Of a stretch of 10,726 nucleotides of DNA, positions 1 through 6,663 are shown in pieces (the first letter of the stretch is position 1; each line of letters starts with the position of its first letter). Origin of the DNA: Desulfobacteraceae bacterium (lineage in GTDB: Bacteria > Desulfobacterota > Desulfobacteria > Desulfobacterales > Desulfobacteraceae). Position numbers and translations under genes: made by a program. The notes beneath the pieces were generated by a model that did no database searches, was not told the DNA's origin, and saw only the letters and a list, made by a program, of their open reading frames with translations. The stretch is taken from the NCBI GenBank assembly GCA_003354055.1, contig PIVQ01000191.1, forward strand, positions 1 through 10,726. The letters run 5' to 3'.

Positions 1-3000
1 GATTCAACCTCAATACTTCTGTCATCTTCGGATACGTTCTCGGTAATTAAGCTGAAACCGTCCACTTCAGGGGTGCTTCCGTCGCCAAGATCACTACTGT
101 AATCTATCTGCGTGTAAGCGCCGAAGGCTTCTACATGGTCTCTATTGCCTGCCGGCGTGCCGCCCGTGTTAATTATATTGGCCAGGCCGAAGGAGGTAAT
201 GTCGTCCCTGCCGTCCCCTGTGGTGATGACATTGGCACCGCCGAATGCCGTAATATTGCTGCCGCCGTCACCCACGACGGCCACATTGGCCGCCCCGCCC
301 ATGATAAGGTCGGTATGGCCGTCTCCCTCGTATTCAAATACATTAGCCCCCCCGTACATCTGGGCATCGACATCACCACCGGCATTGTCAATCTTAAGGA
401 CATTGGCACCGCCTCCGAGCACGGCATCGGTATCCCCAGTCCCTGTTCCGCCTGTACGGGTAACCACATTGGTACCGCCGAACCCGTAAATATCCAGATC
501 ACTCTTACCGTCATCAGAATAGGCATTGGCCGCTCCCGCCATGACAACGTCGCTTGTCCCCGTGCCCGTACGCCGGATCTTCTGGTATCCGCCCACCGCA
601 ATGACTTCAAGATCTCCTGAATTCACCTCATGGGTAATGGTGTTCCAGGCACCGCCCAGATTGGCCGTAACATCCCCGGTATCGCCCGTGCGGACAATTT
701 CGTTGTACATGCCGACACCGTTGAATTCTATGTTTCCGTCACCGGACACCTTGTTTTCAATGACATTGCCGCCGGACACCCCGTTGAATTCTATATCACC
801 CGAACTGCCCGTATTGGTCAGGTCATTGTATCCTGACACCCCGTTGAAATTGATATCTCCGAAGTCAAACTCATGACTGATGGTATTGTAGCCTGCAGCA
901 CCGTTATAGTTGATATTTCCGTAGGTATCCCCTTCCCGGTAATCGGAATATTCCACATCCGGGGCAAGATCCGGTTCAACAAGTGTCAGTGTTTTGGCAG
1001 AACCGTTACTATTTATATCCTTACTTCCGAATTCCACAGCCTCGGTCATGTCGCCGTTCAGATAGACCTTATCCACCCACAGGTTGCGATCCGTGCTTGA
1101 GGTGCCGCCGAATTTATCATTGGTCATTTTTACGGTGATGGTAGAAGGGGTGCCCGCATAATCAAACCACACCGTCTGCCAGGCTGACGGCGTATCAAGC
1201 ATGCTTCCGGCAGACCCGGATGCGCTGGAAGGTACAGCCCAGGTCACTTCTCCTGCGGCCACGAGCTCTCCATCTGCGTAAATCGCGTAATTCGGATTTC
1301 CCAGATAAGATTCCCCGCCCAGGCGCACCCCGATCTGCCCGTCATGGCTGTCAAGGGAGGCTGCAAATGCATCCATAAGCTCGCTTAAGACATTAGAATC
1401 GCCGGCAGCTTCCGCGACCAGGGTTTCAAGGTATTTATTGTTATACGCCTCAAGCACCCGGGCCATGTCAGAACCTGACACCTCTTCTTCGCTGTGGATG
1501 GTCGACTCCCAGTTGGCCTGGTCTGTTGACCATTCCAGGACACAGTCTTCCCCCCCGGTTTTTTCATAGTAATACATTTCCACGGCATAGCGCCTGCCGG
1601 CCTCAAGTGTGACTGATCCTGTTCTGGATACTATGCCGTGATTTCTCCAGTCGTTAATCAGCGCGTTACCATCAACCTTTAAAAAGGTACCGTCATCTGC
1701 CTGGGTTTTAAAATAATGCGTACCGGTCTTTTCGGCCACAAAATACCCCTGCCAATGTACCAGGAAATAGTCATTGGACGGCCCCCACCCCTGATCGGTA
1801 TAGTTAATTTGGGTTTCCTTGCGGCTGAAGGCAAAATTAGCATCGGCCGCAGCATTCATAAGCTGGGTTTCGGTAATAGCACCGATACCGGTAAATCCTG
1901 AATCCAGATTGGTATAGTAATCACCTGTAAAATTTATAAACCCTGCCTGTGGAGCCGATGCTGCCGACAAGGCATCCAAAGCATCAGACGCAGCCGCCAT
2001 ATCCACAAGTTCGTTATCCACAAAATCATCCCAGCGGCTTTCCAGGGCCGTACCCACGGTATTATTTTCCGTCAGGGCCGTATTGATCATGTAATCAATG
2101 AAATTGATCCCTTCCGACAGGCTGACATCATCAAGCAGGGCGCCGTAGCCATCACTTACACCTGCACCGGCAAAGGCCAGCCGGGAACTTGTATCATCCG
2201 CCTGAACCCTGTAGCGGCAGGTGCGCCACCCGACATCGTCATCAACAATGGTGTCCAGAAGCTCACCTTCCCACCAGACCTCCATGGCATTGCTACCGGC
2301 ACTGGAAGTCCTGGGAGAATATTCAAAGGTCAGGGTATACCATTGCCCGGCCCGGGTAGTGACATTCTGGTAAATAGTCGCATTTGAGCTGGCGTCCAGC
2401 TCGACAAGGGCATCTCCTTCTACAGCCGTGCCGTTCTCCTGGATTTCGATATAGTTTTGGGAGGCATTCCAGCCGGCAACGGAGGAGAGCAGGCCCCAGG
2501 AATTGTGGTCGAGTTGACCATGGGTTTCAAAACTGCCGTTGGTCACAATATTTGCACCGGCAAGACTCTCGTAACCTGCCTTATACGTCTCAAACAGAGC
2601 AGCATCAGGTGCTGTGCCGTACTTTGCCTCTGCGGTAGCCATCATGTCCAGCATCAGGGCGGTGGTATCCACCACGGACCGCTTTACAAAAGAGGCGATA
2701 ATATCTATCCGTTCCTGGTTATATAACATCCTTGTTTCAGCATCATCCGTATCCAGCTCTGCATAGTCATCTCCAAACCAGGTCCACAAGGAGGTGGTAT
2801 CATTGACAGCGGCATTCGCAAGCTCCTGAGCCGTCATAGTCTGGCCCGCAACCTCATATGTCCTGTAAGTCTTGAGCAGACTTACAAGAGCATCTGAAAC
2901 AGCAGTCGTCGATACTGCCGTGTCTGAAATATCAATCCCCATGTATCCCAGGGTCTCGCCGAGACTTACGCCGGTTATTGATTCAAAATGCTTTAAATCG

Positions 3001-4592
3001 TTTAAATAGGCTTCTTCATACACCTGGCGGCGCAGGGCCAGGCCGTCTTCGCTTCGCAGATAGCTTGCAACCCGGTTGTCATAATCAATCTCATTTACTG
3101 CCGTATCCCCCTGAAATAAGTCCAGCCTGTGGGAGAGACCTTTATCAATATTGGTTGCTGCAAATTCGGCAAGCCTGACGGTAATCCAGCTGTGGTTGCC
3201 GGCGGAGTTGGCGGCCCAGTCCTGAAGATAGGTCAGGGCATCGGCCGCAACAAAGCTTTCGATAATGGCTTCACGAAAATCTTCGGGCAAATATTTTTGG
3301 ACAAACTGATCAAGCATTGTGTCGGCGGCTACATTGGTGCCGGAATAGCCTAAATCCGCCTCACTGACATCTGCATAATCCTTACCAGTAAGAATTGAGG
3401 CGGTGGCCCTGCGCAAAAATTCGGTATGGTCATCGCCGTCGCCCGCAAGGAAAGAGGAAAAAGAATCGGCAACACCTTGCAGCACCTCAGTCAGATCCGG
3501 CGGGGTCCAGCCTGTATCAATACCAATGTGTTCATAGTACTCATCCCTGCCCTCAAAAAGTACAATTGCGGTCCGGTCACCTGTCTCTTTGGTAGATGTA
3601 CTGCAGGACAGACCCCACCATGAGCATGATTCTTGTCTGACACGATAATTATAGGTCTTGGTATCATAGCCGGCATAATCAGCCCCGGGAACTGTCCATG
3701 AGGACGATTCTCTGAATACGCCGTTGCTGTTGTAGCTGCCGCCGAATAACAGCTTATCCAGCCTGACCTGCAGATCAAGATCCATGGTGTAATACTCAGG
3801 CACCGAAATAGAAAAAGTATTGCCCCATATGGTTATCTCGCGTTCAACCATATGAGTATCTTTGGATTTATAGTCATTCATCCATATTTTTTGGCCGTCC
3901 AGATCCGCCTCATCAGCCCATTCCCAGTCCTGCATAGAGTTTTGGTCGATGGGTACGCTCTTAGACCAGCTGCTGCCATATTGGTAGTCCACCCAGCTGC
4001 TGCTGCTGGAAAAGCCAATGGCACTGCCTACGGCATTGAAAAAATCTTTGGGCCCCTGAACAAAAAAGGCATAGGCAAAACCGCCGACATCACCATTGAC
4101 CAGATCGTTGAACCCGCTTTCCCAGGTGTTGACCAAGGTCGAGAATGCAGCTCCTATATCATTGACAAATGAAACAACGGCGTCCACGCCCACATCAATT
4201 GCGGACCCGATCTGCCCCCAGGTTTGCTGCCACAGGTTGGGTTCCGGTTCTTCATAATTGCCTTCCCTCAGAATGATTTCACTGTAGCCTGCCGCCCCGT
4301 TAAAAGAGACATTGCCGGAGTCGTACTTGCGGATCTTGGAATAGGCGGCAACCCCGTTTACGGAAAGGTTACCGCCGTTGTCATAAATTTTTAGTGCGGC
4401 AGCACCGCCGTTAACCGTGTCGTTGCCGCCGCCGGCATATACATTTGCCGCAATAGAACCAAGCCAGATATTGTCATTTCCGTCTTTGGCAACAATGTTC
4501 CCGCCGAATCCTATGGCAACAATCTCATCATCCCCGTTGGTCCCCTCGTAATATCCGGATGCTGCATAACTGATGCTCTGGCCTAATGACAT
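1..4592 (-). CDS. MARTX/RtxA-like giant repeat protein with glycan-binding domains, 3' end outside window
   Basis: The frame is open for 1530 codons from ATG at 4592 to the window edge, with no stop or frameshift found. The start follows a strong GGGGAGGT ribosome site. There is no signal peptide, as expected for type I secretion. Layout by residue: 13-113, RTX-like turns (GNDNI, GGGNDTV, with IVAIGFGGNI before them) and two A repeats, closely resembling the N-terminus of Vibrio MARTX toxins as I recall it; 114-680, unrecognised; 681-828, 'NGSFE' galactose-binding-like domain ending LDDVSLSE, a type also present in Vibrio RtxA; 886-1023, PA14 domain (WQGYF, DDGTF, VDGNALINDW, LEWS); 1084-1182, CBM60-like domain (TNDKFGGT, DRNLWVD); 1224-1345, six A repeats; 1346-1501, about eight B repeats. 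In known MARTX proteins the repeats surround effectors delivered into eukaryotic cells and then a cysteine protease domain. Those parts would lie to the left and are not seen. A large surface adhesin is the main alternative. No rtxC-like activator or secretion genes precede it. Confidence 0.87.
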   Translation of the reverse strand, partial: MSLGQSISYAASGYYEGTNGDDEIVAIGFGGNIVAKDGNDNIWLGSIAANVYAGGGNDTVNGGAAALKIYDNGGNLSVNGVAAYSKIRKYDSGNVSFNGAAGYSEIILREGNYEEPEPNLWQQTWGQIGSAIDVGVDAVVSFVNDIGAAFSTLVNTWESGFNDLVNGDVGGFAYAFFVQGPKDFFNAVGSAIGFSSSSSWVDYQYGSSWSKSVPIDQNSMQDWEWADEADLDGQKIWMNDYKSKDTHMVEREITIWGNTFSISVPEYYTMDLDLQVRLDKLLFGGSYNSNGVFRESSSWTVPGADYAGYDTKTYNYRVRQESCSWWGLSCSTSTKETGDRTAIVLFEGRDEYYEHIGIDTGWTPPDLTEVLQGVADSFSSFLAGDGDDHTEFLRRATASILTGKDYADVSEADLGYSGTNVAADTMLDQFVQKYLPEDFREAIIESFVAADALTYLQDWAANSAGNHSWITVRLAEFAATNIDKGLSHRLDLFQGDTAVNEIDYDNRVASYLRSEDGLALRRQVYEEAYLNDLKHFESITGVSLGETLGYMGIDISDTAVSTTAVSDALVSLLKTYRTYEVAGQTMTAQELANAAVNDTTSLWTWFGDDYAELDTDDAETRMLYNQERIDIIASFVKRSVVDTTALMLDMMATAEAKYGTAPDAALFETYKAGYESLAGANIVTNGSFETHGQLDHNSWGLLSSVAGWNASQNYIEIQENGTAVEGDALVELDASSNATIYQNVTTRAGQWYTLTFEYSPRTSSAGSNAMEVWWEGELLDTIVDDDVGWRTCRYRVQADDTSSRLAFAGAGVSDGYGALLDDVSLSEGINFIDYMINTALTENNTVGTALESRWDDFVDNELVDMAAASDALDALSAASAPQAGFINFTGDYYTNLDSGFTGIGAITETQLMNAAADANFAFSRKETQINYTDQGWGPSNDYFLVHWQGYFVAEKTGTHYFKTQADDGTFLKVDGNALINDWRNHGIVSRTGSVTLEAGRRYAVEMYYYEKTGGEDCVLEWSTDQANWESTIHSEEEVSGSDMARVLEAYNNKYLETLVAEAAGDSNVLSELMDAFAASLDSHDGQIGVRLGGESYLGNPNYAIYADGELVAAGEVTWAVPSSASGSAGSMLDTPSAWQTVWFDYAGTPSTITVKMTNDKFGGTSSTDRNLWVDKVYLNGDMTEAVEFGSKDINSNGSAKTLTLVEPDLAPDVEYSDYREGDTYGNINYNGAAGYNTISHEFDFGDINFNGVSGYNDLTNTGSSGDIEFNGVSGGNVIENKVSGDGNIEFNGVGMYNEIVRTGDTGDVTANLGGAWNTITHEVNSGDLEVIAVGGYQKIRRTGTGTSDVVMAGAANAYSDDGKSDLDIYGFGGTNVVTRTGGTGTGDTDAVLGGGANVLKIDNAGGDVDAQMYGGANVFEYEGDGHTDLIMGGAANVAVVGDGGSNITAFGGANVITTGDGRDDITSFGLANIINTGGTPAGNRDHVEAFGAYTQIDYSSDLGDGSTPEVDGFSLITENVSEDDRSIEVE
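90..557 (-). repeat. About eight MARTX B-type repeats
   Basis: Residues about 1346-1501. The unit is G-G-A-N-V-x-x-x-x-G-x-G-x-x-x-x-x-x-x with about 19 residues: AGAANAYS, GGTNVVTRTGG, GGANVLKIDNAG, GGANVFEYEGDG, GGAANVAVVGDG, GGANVITTGDG, GLANIINTGG and a last degenerate AFGAYTQIDYSS. This resembles the G.AN..T.VG(D/N)G B repeats of Vibrio RtxA. There are far fewer copies than in those toxins. After residue 1501 an acidic non-repeat sequence begins and leaves the window. Confidence 0.78.
558..923 (-). repeat. Six MARTX A-type repeats (about 20 residues each)
   Basis: Residues about 1224-1345. The repeating unit is G-(D/N)-(I/V)-x-F-N-G-V-x-G-Y-N-x-I with about 20 residues per copy: GNINYNGAAGYNTI, GDINFNGVSGYNDL, GDIEFNGVSGGNVI, GNIEFNGVGMYNEI, then two decayed copies, GDVTANLGGAWNTI and GDLEVIAVGGYQKI. 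The repeat is visible in DNA as near copies of GACACCCCGTTGAA and similar about 60 bp apart near 711, 775 and 834. Such repeats continue the N-terminal pair at 4254-4556 after an interruption of about 1100 residues. Confidence 0.8.
1047..1343 (-). other. CBM60-like calcium-dependent carbohydrate-binding domain
   Basis: Residues about 1084-1182. The IGVRLGGESYLGNPNYAIYADG opening, the central WQTVWFDY and the ending VKMTNDKFGGT...TDRNLWVDKVYLNG match the pattern of CBM60 / xylan-binding modules, in which the ND and DR.L.VD motifs hold calcium and the sugar. The length of about 99 residues fits the family. Binding of a plant, algal or host polysaccharide is inferred; the real ligand cannot be read from sequence. 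Confidence 0.75.
1524..1937 (-). other. PA14 domain
   Basis: Residues about 886-1023. The sequence shows the PA14 signature in order: an opening FTGDYYTN, WQGYFVAEKTGTHYF, QADDGTFLKVDG, NDWRNHG, LEAGRRYAVEMYYYE and a closing LEWS. PA14 domains are beta-barrels found in anthrax protective antigen, yeast flocculins and glycosidases, and many bind sugars through calcium and a DD pair, which is present here. A role in glycan contact is inferred from the family. Confidence 0.85.
2109..2552 (-). other. Galactose-binding-like (MARTX 'NGSFE'/CBM4-9-like) domain
   Basis: Residues 681-828. It begins NIVTNGSFE and ends ALLDDVSLSEG, which are typical edges of jelly-roll galactose-binding-like domains. 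The core TIYQNVTTRAGQWYTLTFEYSPR and MEVWWEGELLD follows the order of the comparable domain in Vibrio RtxA (NGDFE, SLYQDL, VSFDFAKR, IEVLWNGEVV). In those proteins the domain comes after the B repeats. Here it lies before them. Ligand binding is inferred only. Confidence 0.72.
2553..4253 (-). other. Unrecognised 567-residue region inside the MARTX-like protein
   Basis: Residues about 114-680. I do not recognise a family. The region starts with an acidic/proline hinge (EEPEPN). An amphipathic alanine/glycine-rich stretch follows (about 125-195), then a serine run, then an aromatic, beta-looking part (WVDYQYG, EITIWGN, SVPEYYTMDLDLQ) with a cysteine pair at 323 and 330 (ESCSWWGLSCS). The second half is mostly helical and acidic (AIIESFVAADALTYLQDW, ERIDIIASFVKRSVVDTTAL). 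No catalytic signature is evident. Confidence 0.6.
4254..4556 (-). repeat. N-terminal RTX/A-repeat block of the MARTX-like protein
   Basis: Residues about 13-113. The sequence carries Gly-Asn-Asp turns (DGNDNI, GGGNDTV) and two A-type repeats, NLSVNGVAAYSKI and NVSFNGAAGYSEI. The IVAIGFGG, GS(I)A..VY.G.GNDTV..G and NLSV.G.A.Y..I series matches the order in the Vibrio RtxA N-terminus from memory. In MARTX toxins the outer repeat arms are thought to form the structure that carries effectors across the host membrane. Only two A repeats occur here before a non-repeat region begins, whereas characterised MARTX proteins have a longer first run. Confidence 0.8.
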
Positions 4593-4595
4593 AAT

Positions 4596-4603
4596 ACCTC
4601 CCC
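4596..4603 (-). promoter_or_regulatory. Strong Shine-Dalgarno sequence of the MARTX-like gene
   Basis: On the minus strand GGGGAGGT stands three bases before ATG at 4592. The near-perfect match fixes this start. No other in-frame ATG with such a site was seen nearby. Confidence 0.85.
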
Positions 4604-4744
4604 TGTGAATAGACAGACGTTTACCCTTGAATGGAATGATTTTGGGTAACCAAGACAGAGAAAAAACCAACGCAGCAGACAAACCATCATTCTCAAGAAA
4701 TCGCGGGTTACGGCAGTACAACGGTACTTTACACTTTTGTTGGC

Positions 4745-4764
4745 TTTTTACATATATGTAAAAA
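4745..4764. promoter_or_regulatory. 20-bp perfect palindrome, candidate operator
   Basis: TTTTTACATATATGTAAAAA reads the same on both strands and lies about 150 bp before the toxin start. Further TTTACA half-sites occur at 4728-4733 and 4779-4784. A dimeric regulator could bind here. The AT content makes chance or a plain hairpin possible. Confidence 0.45.
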
Positions 4765-4947
4765 ACTACCCCCCGTAATTTACAAATACCTCAAATCGAT
4801 CTTTGCCTGCATAGCATATCAATTTTGAACATGCAAACATCATTTTCACACATTTCTCATATTATTTCCTCACAATTCATATTTTTTCATTGAAAAATCT
4901 CCATTTTTAACCGGAGGCAGGCCCCCTGTTTGACTTCAAAAAGTGAC

Positions 4948-4977
4948 CCTGCAAAACTGTGGGGTTGCCTGTAAAAC
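4948..4977. repeat. Near direct repeat with 20-bp period
   Basis: CCTGCAAAAC at 4948-4957 and CCTGTAAAAC at 4968-4977 differ at one base and start 20 bp apart, close to two helical turns. The layout would suit tandem binding of a regulator to one DNA face. Two copies alone are weak evidence. Confidence 0.3.
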
Positions 4978-5060
4978 CTGGCTATTGGTAGAACCATTGA
5001 ACGAAATTTAACGGTCTGGTTTGCACGTACAATATAGGGCGGCAGCATTGATCTAGTGCA

Positions 5061-5073
5061 GTCAAAATTTGAC
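5061..5073. promoter_or_regulatory. GTCAAA-A-TTTGAC palindrome
   Basis: A perfect 13-base inverted repeat with 6-bp arms and a single central base, next to a run of eight A (5076-5083). It could be a regulator site or, together with the neighbouring hairpin, part of a terminator region. Confidence 0.35.
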
Positions 5074-5075
5074 CG

Positions 5076-5121
5076 AAAAAAAACAGTATTTTTATTAAAA
5101 AATTAAATTTTTAATAAAAAT
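5076..5121 (-). terminator. AT-only 14-bp hairpin followed by eight T, possible terminator
   Basis: Positions 5088-5101 pair perfectly with 5108-5121 around a six-base loop. On the minus strand the stem is followed, after four bases, by eight T (5083-5076). The stem has no G-C pair, so it would be a weak intrinsic terminator. It lies about 235 bp after proA and may end that transcript or serve as a structural or binding element. Confidence 0.4.
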
Positions 5122-5283
5122 CATAAACTAATTTAGTGTGAGGAAGGATTTGTCTGGGGAAAGGTGTATTCAGTGGATAAATAAGGTGTGTTGAATTGTT
5201 ACGAGTTGTAGATAGCGAACAGCACCTGGAATCAACTTGGACAGGTCTTCTTCCATATTGTTCCGGTAAACCGTGCCGGGAGT

Positions 5284-5332
5284 ACCTCTCCCTCCGTCCC
5301 TGGTGGTAAGGGGGAGGGCATCCCAGGTTTTT
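5284..5332 (+). terminator. GC-rich inverted repeat with T-run, possible + strand terminator
   Basis: ACCT and CCCTCC (5284-5287, 5290-5295) can pair with GGAGGG and AGGT (5313-5318, 5325-5328), followed by TTTTT on the + strand. CCTGG at 5299-5303 can instead pair with CCAGG at 5323-5327, and the two pairings cross like a pseudoknot. The T-run is on the strand that has no gene, so it may stop antisense transcription into proA. On the minus strand the fold may simply cap the proA mRNA. Confidence 0.35.
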
Positions 5333-5354
5333 ATCTTATGGGGTTGCGCCCGTA

Positions 5355-6611
5355 TCAGTCCCTGATATGGCCCTGGCCCCAGGCCACAAACTTGGTGGTG
5401 GTCAGTTCTTTGATCCCCATGGGGCCATATGCATGAAGCTTTGAGGTGGAAATTCCGATTTCAGCCCCAAGGCCAAGTTCTCCTCCGTCGTTGAACCGTG
5501 TGGAGGCATTGACAATCACAAGGGAGGCGTCCACCTCACGGATAAACCTTCTGGACCTGTCGTAATCCCGGGTGATAATGGCTTCGGTGTGATTGGAGCC
5601 GTGAGCGGCAATATGGGCCATGGCATCATCCATATCTTTGACCACCTTTACTGCCAGAATCAGATCCAGATATTCTGCATCCCAATCTTCTGCTGTAGCA
5701 GGTTCGGCATCCTTAAGAACTGCACAGGTTTTTTCACATCCCCTGAGGGTGACTCCGGCTCCTCCCAACGCCTTACCGGCCATGGGCAGAAAGGCTGCGG
5801 CCGCATTTTCGTGGACCAGCAGGGTTTCCAGGGCATTGCAGACACCCGGGCGCTGGGCTTTGGAATTGACCGCAATGTCAGCCGCCATCTTAAGATCTGC
5901 TTGATCATCCACATAGGCATGGCAGACCCCTTTGTAATGCTTGAGTACGGGGATGGAAGACTGGGCCACCACGTGGCGGATAAGACTTTCGCCGCCCCGG
6001 GGAATGATCAGATCGATATGCTCTTCCTGTTTGAGCATGATGTTGACCGCCTCCCGGTCTGCCGTGGGGATCACCTGGACTGCTTTCCCCGGAAGGCCGG
6101 CTGCCGTCATTCCCTGTTCGATGATCCGTGCCAGGGCCCGGTTGGAGTTTATGGCTTCGGATCCGCCCCGAAGGATAACGGCATTGCCCGCCTTGAGGCA
6201 GAGGCCTGCCGCATCCACAGTGACATTGGGTCTGGATTCGTAAATGATACCGATAACCCCCAGGGGGATTCTCATCTTTGCCATTTCAAGGCCGTTGGGC
6301 CGGATGGCCGAATCCGTTAGCGAGCCCACAGGATCGTCCAACCCTTCAACAAACAGTAAGCCCTCAGCCATGCCGGACAATACCTTATCGGTGATGGTCA
6401 GTCTGTCCACCATGGCCTCGGACAGGCCGTTGGCCCGTCCTGCCTCAACATCCTTAAGATTTTCCGCCTGGATTGTGCCTTTATTTTCGAAAAGCAGGTC
6501 GGCAATACCCTTCAGGGCATCGTTTTTACTTGAGGTGGAAAGCGTGGCCATGATCCGGGCGGCTGCCCTGGCATCCTTAGCAATTTGAATGATACTATTT
6601 TCTAAAGACAT
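5355..6611 (-). CDS. proA: Gamma-glutamyl phosphate reductase
   Basis: A 418-residue NADPH-dependent enzyme of the aldehyde dehydrogenase fold that reduces glutamyl-5-phosphate to glutamate semialdehyde, the second step of cytosolic proline synthesis. Family landmarks are clear: IGIIYESRPNVTVDAAGLC (121-138), ILRGGSEA (146-153), IPRGGESLI (203-211), VLKHYKGVCH (222-231), the catalytic cysteine Cys258 in RPGVCNALE, and the C-terminal NDGGELGLGAEIGISTSKLHAYGP (374-397). The length is normal and no key residue is missing. The ATG at 6611 has an AGGAGA ribosome site six bases away. It lies 120 bp after proB on the same strand, so the product of ProB is handed to its usual partner. Confidence 0.97.
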   Translation of the reverse strand: MSLENSIIQIAKDARAAARIMATLSTSSKNDALKGIADLLFENKGTIQAENLKDVEAGRANGLSEAMVDRLTITDKVLSGMAEGLLFVEGLDDPVGSLTDSAIRPNGLEMAKMRIPLGVIGIIYESRPNVTVDAAGLCLKAGNAVILRGGSEAINSNRALARIIEQGMTAAGLPGKAVQVIPTADREAVNIMLKQEEHIDLIIPRGGESLIRHVVAQSSIPVLKHYKGVCHAYVDDQADLKMAADIAVNSKAQRPGVCNALETLLVHENAAAAFLPMAGKALGGAGVTLRGCEKTCAVLKDAEPATAEDWDAEYLDLILAVKVVKDMDDAMAHIAAHGSNHTEAIITRDYDRSRRFIREVDASLVIVNASTRFNDGGELGLGAEIGISTSKLHAYGPMGIKELTTTKFVAWGQGHIRD

Positions 6612-6617
6612 ACGTTG

Positions 6618-6623
6618 TCTCCT
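6618..6623 (-). promoter_or_regulatory. Shine-Dalgarno sequence of proA
   Basis: AGGAGA on the minus strand, six bases from the ATG at 6611, supports that start. Confidence 0.75.
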
Positions 6624-6663
6624 GTTAGGAATCGTTACAAAATAACTTACCCTAAATTATTTC

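Larger units (their letters stand above)
4593..5354. other. 762-bp AT-rich non-coding region between proA and the MARTX-like gene
   Basis: No open frame of useful size was found on either strand. Going from proA toward the toxin gene it holds a GC-rich inverted repeat (5284-5328), an AT-only hairpin (5088-5121), a GTCAAA/TTTGAC palindrome (5061-5073), a 10-bp near direct repeat (4948-4977), a 20-bp palindrome within TTTACA half-sites (4728-4784), a short AGTAC/GTACT hairpin (4715-4728) and a TTACCC/GGGTAA pair (4621-4649) just before the Shine-Dalgarno site. I found no convincing -35/-10 pair. A long leader or regulated promoter region for the toxin gene is inferred from this arrangement. Confidence 0.7.

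Noticed and set aside
135..620. 161-codon + strand frame over the toxin B-repeat region
   Set aside because: It is antisense to the repeat-rich frame. Its own repetitive look (HIGTA...) is a shadow of the Gly/Asn repeats, and there is no ribosome site or known domain.
4835..4905. Two tiny minus-strand frames with ribosome-site-like sequences (MKKYEL and MRNV)
   Set aside because: They are four to six codons in an AT-rich stretch. They could be leader peptides, but nothing separates them from chance.
5589..6320. 243-codon + strand frame opposite proA
   Set aside because: proA is complete with all family motifs on the other strand. The long antisense frame follows from codon bias.
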